Shown one piece after another: positions 57,068 through 64,000 of a stretch of DNA of 64,000 nt. The stretch is from Salvator merianae (taxonomy: Eukaryota; Chordata; Lepidosauria; Squamata; Teiidae): positions 29,277,298 through 29,341,297 of the forward strand of contig QVOM02000073.1 of the NCBI GenBank assembly GCA_003586115.2. Direction: 5' to 3'. The translations under genes were made by a program, and so were the position numbers. The stretch's first letter is position 1. Every line of letters starts with the position of its first letter. The notes under the pieces were generated by a model. It had not been told where the DNA came from. It did no database searches and saw nothing but the letters and a program-made list of their open reading frames with translations.

Positions 57068-58277
57068 TTTTGCTTTGCTACTTTCATAGGGAGTTTATCT
57101 GTGCTACAAAATTATTATAGGACACATTGATGCCTTGTGTATGCGACTTCTGTTGAATATATTACTGAATTCCAAAGATCGTAGCTATTATTCTGGCTTA
57201 GACTGATATATGAATGGAACACTATGGATGCTTTGTGCAGGGTTTGGTAAACTAGGAAAACTCAAAAGATACATAAATGTCCTGAAAGCACTATTGTCTA
57301 TTGAATTTTTCATAAAAGGTGTAAATAGACATTTCCCTGTCTTTGGGATTTTTTTTTTTTTTAATGTATTCCACTTTGAAAAGTTTTAGAAACATATACA
57401 GTGCTTTTGCCTTTGTAGCTAAGCGATCAAACACAACAGAGAAAGGTCACCACATGCATTTTGAATTGTTCATTAAAAGAAATCATTTTAGTGGGGTTTG
57501 GGGATAGGGAGTTTAGATTCTTAAGAGCTTGTTGTTCCTTTTTCTCTAGCAAATAGTATTTTGCCCCATTTTTATTAAATTAGTGTTAAAATATGGCATG
57601 TTTTGGTTCATGCTGTCATGCACCATTAACCAGATTTCTGTTAGAAAGCAATCTTTAGAAAGGAAGTCTGCTTAATATCAGGAAGAATAACACATGCTCT
57701 TATTGTGGAATTATGATAGCACAATCTGTGCTTGAAGCAGTTATAAATAAGCCTTTGAAAGCAATTTTGTTTTTGTATTTTCAATAAAGGCTACAGTGAG
57801 CCCTGAAAAGGATCTAGCCTTGTTAATATTACAAGCTGTTTTTCTCTCTACACTTGGAATAGTCTTAGTATGGCATCTGCCTTGAAAAGGGCTTCCACAC
57901 AACTGTCAGCACAGAATCCCCATGGTTTACACAGAAAATGAATAGAGCATCACTCCAGTGGGAGTCTTTAATAATCTTCAGTCTCAAAAGCTGCCATGTG
58001 TTGGCCACTGCTCTTTGAAGTTTCATAAGGTGAGAAGTTAGACAAGATTATTTAAAGCCAATAAAGTTTCAAATACCCACTCCCTTATAAAAAGAGGCTT
58101 AATGAAAGGTTTGAGAAAATGGTGAGGATTTTTTTTTCCAGTTTGTCTTTAATCTTTAGAACAGAGTTTAGATATAAACTGATACCTGAGTATGACTCAA
58201 TCCATTCCAAAACAAATTAACTCAAGCCAAGAGAATGTATTGCTTACACTAGGCTCCATTCAAGTGTCTGTTTGGAT
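57068..58277. other. Repeat-poor block, possible conserved non-coding DNA
   Basis: Apart from a 14-T run at 57349-57362 no repeat is seen in 1.2 kb, and no frame looks coding. Confidence 0.35.
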
Positions 58278-58352
58278 GGAACTAAGCCATACTGAATTCA
58301 GTGGGATTTACGTTTGAGTAGACTTGTTTAGAACAGTGCTGTCACTTGCTTT
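58278..58352 (+). repeat. Reptile interspersed repeat fragment
   Basis: 'catactgaattcagtgggat', 'ttacgtttgagtagacttgt', 'ttagaacagtgctgtca' resembles the very common reptile text 'ttgaattcaatgggacttac..gagtagacatg..aggattgtgctgtca'. I recognise the motif but cannot assign it to a named family with certainty. Confidence 0.55.
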
Positions 58353-59146
58353 AAATGTCCCCTAAAAATAAAAAAGAAATATGTCTAATGTTACAATATT
58401 TCTAAAACCTAGAAACATGTAGCAACAATACAGGAATCTGGACTGGAAGGAACAAATGACCATTAAAAACACGGAGACTTGCTCTTAGGCAGGAATCTAT
58501 GTTGGCCGCGAGAGAATGTGGTGAGACCAGTCACCTTCACCCCTCACTTTGATCCACAGACTCTATGCAACAGTCTTTGCCATTGCCTGCTTCCCATTGA
58601 CAATGCTTTTTTTTGTTTTGTTTTGTTGTTTGCCACAAGACACCTTAATCACATCAGCTTGCACAGGAAGTTACTACTTAAGCTAGCATTGTCCATGCTC
58701 CAGGTGAGAGAGCTGCAAGATTAATATACAAATATGAGCATCCAAACTGAACAGTTGATTGAATCACTGTACATTGTTTACCTGAGTGTTTACAAATATT
58801 TTGTTAACCCATGTTTTCTCCCAAGCATCTAGATCCACACCTTGAGGATGCATTTCTGGTCTTAAGAATAAGTGTTTGGTTGTTTTTTGTTTTTCCATTC
58901 AGGGTCCTTGCTCTTGTCAACTCCATCCCACATCTTTTTTCCCTGTAAGATTCATTAAGAGCTGAACTTCATGTGCTTGCTGTGTGAGTGAGTTTCATCT
59001 TCTGTGAAGACCATTACTGAAATCACTATTGCATTGAAGGAAGAGATTTAAGCTTTCTCTTCCACTTTCAGGCATTAAGCTATTTCATCGTTATTAAGGT
59101 CTGGTGTTACACATCCTTGAATTGTGAAGTTCTAGCTGGCCTCTGA
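58353..59146. other. Unrecognised DNA
   Basis: Nothing recognised. Confidence 0.4.
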
Positions 59147-59647
59147 GGCCATTTATAAACTACCTGGCATATCCCACACTATGCTGACCTACTGAAGGTA
59201 TCCTGGCCCATCATGGATCAGGCTACCAGTAGGCAGATGCCCTGGGCTATAAATAACATTGAGGACAGCCCATCCTGCCCCAACTTTGCTTGAAAGTCCC
59301 TGGCCTTCAAAGTTGTGGGCTGGGGAATTTTCAGCTGGGTGCCCAAAAATGTAAGCTTCCACTGCTGCTTCTAGGTGCTCGGTAAAATGATGCCAGGCTT
59401 AGTATAGCAGAAAAGAACCAGCTGGTATCCAAATTCTGGTCATGGCCCAGTATACCAGTGTAGAACATCTTGTGGACTGCTTGCAAGTAGTTCATGATTG
59501 AAGCAGGATATGGCACTATTTTGGTGCAATATCTCATTCCAAAGCCTCATCCTATGTGGATGAAACAATCTATCAGGGGCTGTGGTGTGGATAACCTGTG
59601 CTCGTGGTCCCTCTGGACTGCTCTACCAGCCCAGTGTGAACAGGATC
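59147..59647. mobile_element. GGGCC-group DNA element, copy F, TSD TGA
   Basis: Starts GGCCATTTATAAACTACC and ends CCCAGTGTGAACAGGATC, a diverged inverted pair. TGA flanks both sides (59144-59146 and 59648-59650). The interior ('gctgggtgcccaaaaatgta', 'ttctaggtgctcggtaaaat', 'ggcactattttggtgcaata') aligns with copies A, C and the truncated copy at 54434. Non-coding. Confidence 0.65.
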
Positions 59648-62390
59648 TGAATATACATTCATGACATCTCACTTTCACACTTTGAAGAGGCATTAACAGC
59701 TGATTATTTCTGAAGTTTCTGGAACTTGTGCCTTTGCTATACCTGCAGCCAACCTCTGATGATTTTTTCTAGAGTGTCAGGAACTCAATCCAGATTAAAC
59801 CTTTTCCCTCTGCTATCAAGAATGGTCTGAGCCCAATACTCCATGTGAGTGTGTGTATATGTGTGTTTTCACTTTATGAGCTATAAAGGTCATTCGTGAC
59901 CATAAGAACACCCTGAAAAAGGTATAAATTCTCTTGTTTCCTCTCTTTGTCTTGCTTTCTTAAGCATTCTTCCCCTTTCCTTCATTTCCTCCTTTTCTGT
60001 GTTTTACCACTCAAACATCCAACTCTTCATTTAATTAAAAGAAGGAATTGTAGCTTAGTATGTTCATCTCAATTCATTTCAGGGGCTCTGGTATTTGTGC
60101 GAGGATAAACTGATAAGAGGCATGAACTAAAAAATCATAGGGGGAGAGTTCATTAGAGGGTCTCCAACCAGTGGCACCATTTCTTCTGAGCTACTAATCT
60201 GAGTTCTACTTGCCTTTGAATTTTCCTAGTCATTTCCCCTTCTTCCTCCTTGCAACAGCCCCTGATTGACTGCAAAACCCCTTGAATTTCTATCCACCTG
60301 GCTCATCTCTAGTCTGTTTCTCTACCTTTTCTCAGTTCTTAGAGTTGTGAACCTTTACACTATATCCCCTCCCCCACATGGTTATACTTAAAAACTCTCC
60401 ACTGATACAGGTTATTGTTTATTTACTGTGATAGCATGGCTGTTTGAGTTGTTGCTACCAGTTATCTAATTCAACCCATTTTGATATTGTTTCAGTTTGC
60501 TGTATAAATAATGTTATTTCCTGTCTGTTTTTTTACCCTTAATAAAGGCAAACATTGTATTGAAATCAGCCTAGTTATTTTCCCCTCCCTGAGAATTAGC
60601 TCCAACTGTGTCAACTGCCAAATCAAACCTCTGGTCTTTTAAAGATTCTGCCCATGTGAATGCTCCTCGATGTGTTATCTGGAGTTGTTCTCATAACACC
60701 AAATAAATATGTCAACAAAATGCCAGTATGTTAATTACTCATATCCTTTTGCATAAATTACTAGATCAAAGTCTCTAGAAGCAAAAGAAGTAATAACATT
60801 TAGAAACATCACATGGCTTCCAAATTTTCGCACCTGCTGCAGTTTCAGTCAAAGTGTCCAAGAGACACTTAAAACTAATCTAATTTCATCAATTAAGTGC
60901 AACTGCAGTAATGTTTTTTTCTTTAAAAAAATACTACGTTAAAAATAAAATTCATAATACAAACAAAATTATGTCACATACTTATGAATAGACATAATTT
61001 TTTAAAAAAGTTATACCTTTCTTTTCTTCAGTAATCCAGCATATAATAGGAAGGTACGCAAATACTAAAGAAAGAGTCCCACCCATTAATTTTTTCTTTG
61101 AGGTCATGGGTTTTTTTTGTTTGTTTGTTTTTTTGTATCAGCTCTCACAGTCTGACCATTGAGCCTTGTAAGCAGGAGGTGTGTGGTCTCTCAACTTACT
61201 GTGGGACAAAACTTTTATTACAAAATAACTAAAAAAATAAACAGGCTTCACATCTGCACAATAGTTGAAACTATTCAATATCACTAGCCTTCTATCTTTG
61301 GAAATAGGATGATTTAAGACATTACGACAAGTTAGTAATTACCAAAATGTAATATGGTATGTGTGGGTTGGAAGTTAGGAAAAGAAGCTCATTCTTGGAA
61401 GTGAGAAATCCATGTTTAATACACGTGAACTCATGTGGAAAATTGTTTAAAATTTCTTTACTTAGCTAGGCCAACTGTAAAATGTAGCTAATAAAATCTA
61501 ACCACCTTTGTAAATTGCTTTGAGATCTGCATAGAAAACTATAGTGTTAAAATAATTGTATTTTATTGCTTATTTATCCCTTAGTCAATTATCAATCACT
61601 ATTCTGGTCCTCAGTGGGAGTTATTGCAAAGTAAAAATTGAAACTGGCATATGAGAAAAACTAATTTTCTGATTCTCCCCCTTTTTTGAAACTGTGTGGA
61701 ATTTATTTGCCTCTGAAAACATATAAATTTCTCAAAACTCTACCTACCTTAATTCTATAGCTGCATTCTCTTCTCATTTTAGCAGATCTACCTGGAGGAT
61801 ATGGTTTTCTCTGGATGGCTATATTGCCCTCCAGTATATATTACCGAGGATGGGCCCAACATTCAAGAGAAGATTATATTCAGCAGATGTCTGTGATTAG
61901 TAGAAAAGGAACTGGATATAAAATTTAAGATGTTGTCATGTATATCATATGATTGGTGTGTTGCTCATCGTTTGTCAGGTTAATTGAGTACATAGGAGCT
62001 TCTGGAGGAGGTATCACTTCAGACAGCAACCAAAACTGTGAATGGCATGTGAAGGGTGATGACAGAGGGTCTAGCAAGCCCACAATGTGAACCAGAGACT
62101 GACTCTGTTGAAAAATGAACCTGGAGGTAGGATGTTACAATCCCACTTCTACATCCCTCCCATTGCTCATCCCAGATATGGGTAGCACAGCCATTACAGA
62201 CAGCTTCTGTCTCATGTCTGAACTCAACTCAAAGTTCTGGTTATGAATTTCCAAGTACCAAATGATATAGGATCAGGGTTTGGGATCAGGCAGGTGTAGG
62301 GTTGATATGTTGTCATATAGTAATTATGGAATTAGAATTTCCATCAATTGTGGCTTATTATGTTTATATTAAAGTTAGTACTCAAAAATG
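59648..62390. other. Repeat-poor AT-rich block
   Basis: No transposon body or gene recognised in about 2.7 kb. It has T-rich runs near 61109-61136 and some short A/T microsatellites. Confidence 0.4.
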
Positions 62391-62690
62391 CAAAGGACAT
62401 TTCCACACATGTGGTGGTTGGAGCATTCCAGCTGGAACTGCTCCTACAGGAACCATTCACAGCTGGAGCAGTCCCACTGTCCCAGAAAAAGGCCATCAAC
62501 ACTTGACCAGCCTGTTTTTGGACAGACCCCATTCCATGTGGTGCCCAAAGTCCACCCACCCAGCTGCTTGCTGCCACCATATACAACCCCCTGCCACCTA
62601 TAACCCCCTGACACCCTGCATCACCCCTACTGTCTCCTGCCATACTGTGATGCTACTCCTACCCCACAATGATCTTCCTCACTGAGCTAC
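62391..62690. mobile_element. Possible decayed palindromic DNA element
   Basis: 'ggacatttccacacatgtgg' resembles the GGGCCATTTCACA terminus. 'gcattccagctggaactgct' and 'cattcacagctggagcagtc' are inverted and direct repeats within it, similar to text near 11600-11700. No right end. Overlapping frames of about 100-127 codons on both strands are open by chance. Confidence 0.35.
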
Positions 62691-64000
62691 TCTGAAGCTC
62701 ACCCCAGCTTTGGACCCTGCTGTGAGGTCTCTGACAGCCAGGAACTAATGCTTCTGACCTCAATAGTCTAGGGGAACTCATTTTGCAGTGCAATTTTATG
62801 TGGCACTAAAATTGGTCCCCCTGTAAAATTGCCCCACGGAGGTGTGTACCCATCTGCATGCTTCTATAGATTGGTCTTACTCACAAAGAGACATTGATGG
62901 ATCTATTTAAACAGGTACACTGTTGCTCCAGTCTAGGCAGCCATTTTGGACATCCTAGACCAGCTTATGTGGAAGAGGCATTCTATCAGAAGGCAGGTCC
63001 TCTCTAGACTGTACTGGAGTATGGAATAGAGAGACCAGGAAAAGGGCTTGCTGATACAATTTATCATTCTACAGGAAAGTGTAAAAATGATCAAATTTAT
63101 TCATAAAGTGTCTTCAGATAGTTTTTAATTAGTCTGAAAAGATACACCTTAAATGGTCATTTGGTACTTGAAAGCTCATTGCTATGAATGTCATGAGAGC
63201 CACAAACATTTGATAGTACCTATGTAACCACTCCTGCTTAAATTGCAGAGATTACAATCAGGTTATAATTAAGAATTAAGTTACAACTAGTTACAGAACA
63301 TTGTCTGTCACTCTTAGCTGTATTCTCACTCCAAAACATATGTAAGACCTGTTCCCTGACAAAGACTGTTTTCAGGTAGAGTTCTGTGCCAGAAAGCAGA
63401 GAGCTGCTTCTGGTCTGAACCTCTAATAGTTTGCACACCCAGGAATGGACCAAAGAAGCCTGTAATTCTTGGGTGAAGACAAAACCCATCTTGGATATCC
63501 AGAAATCGTATTGGAATTCAAACCTAAGCTTTAAAAGACTCTTAGATTGTGAAATCTTTTTGTTTGCCCTGACTTGCCTGCATGGATAAGCATATGCATA
63601 ATTCCACTAAGGAATTAGTCACTGGATAACTACTGTTGCTCACTCTAATACAATCAAACATCCTGGAAACCTCATAGGTTCCCCTGGTAAAACTTGGGGA
63701 GTAGACTGCTCAGTCACCTGCCTGCCACAGCCAGCAACCCTCCCTTCCCTTCTACTTACCAGCCCAGACTTTCCTTTGCCTGCCATCCCTCTGCCCTTTC
63801 CAGTTATCTTTCTGTGATTGTGAGGAAGCCCTAAGTCCCTAAACCCTGGCAGGGCTAGGGATGCTTGGAGCCCAGAACGCACAGGGTAGCCTAAAAGGGG
63901 CAGCCTAAAATCTATTTAATTTGAATGTGTGTCACCAGCATAGTGCTATGGCACTGCTGTGTGGACACACACAACCCTTGGTGAACCAAATTGCCACAAA
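62691..64000. other. Unrecognised DNA to the window edge
   Basis: No gene or repeat recognised. Small frames near 63238-63882 have no known domain. Confidence 0.4.

Overview
This window looks like intergenic or intronic DNA from a vertebrate nuclear genome, most likely a squamate reptile. The reptile call rests on the repeats. There is a CR1 3' end whose tail is an 8-bp TTCTTATG-type unit. Several 5'-truncated L2/CR1-group LINEs end in (AAAT)n tails. Two tRNA-derived SINEs carry a recognisable pol III B box, one of them with the 'cgacttgatggcacc..caacaacaa'-type tail. There are also many non-autonomous DNA transposons. Most of the DNA is AT-rich and CpG-poor. I found no open frame that I can defend as a host gene exon, no tRNA or rRNA gene, no CRISPR and no prokaryotic feature.

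Layout. 1-8.1 kb is mostly unique AT-rich DNA with small repeat remnants. 8.1-10.5 kb holds a (TA)n tract, a palindrome-rich hAT element, a GGGCC-end DNA element and a CR1 3' end. 10.5-14.8 kb is largely unique. 14.8-18.5 kb has a minus-strand SINE, pieces of a decayed non-LTR reverse transcriptase, a second GGGCC-end element and a long (CTTT)n tract. 18.5-23.6 kb is mostly unique, with (GAT)n and (CA)n microsatellites. 23.6-30.4 kb is repeat-dense: a GGGCC-end element, L2-like LINE copies, two GGCTGCATCC MITEs, a SINE and a very GC-rich CpG-dense hAT element. 32.2-33.6 kb is a nested structure, a LINE inside a DNA transposon. 37.8-38.5 kb is a second GC-rich hAT element with a perfect target-site duplication. 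42-45 kb has MITEs and a LINE broken by a Charlie-like hAT. 48.3-52 kb has a CpG-rich GGGCC-end element and a second palindromic hAT element with a perfect target-site duplication and an internal array of about 145-bp units. 52-64 kb is mostly unique DNA with a few more MITE copies and microsatellites.

The biology here is layered colonisation by cut-and-paste elements that encode no transposase in this window, and by truncated LINEs. The most interesting structures are two hAT families (one nested-palindromic, one CpG-island-like) and a group of related elements with GGGCC-type ends and 3-bp target duplications. I did not find a convincing new multi-gene biological system. Long frames in the GC-rich elements are stop-free because of composition, not because they are genes.
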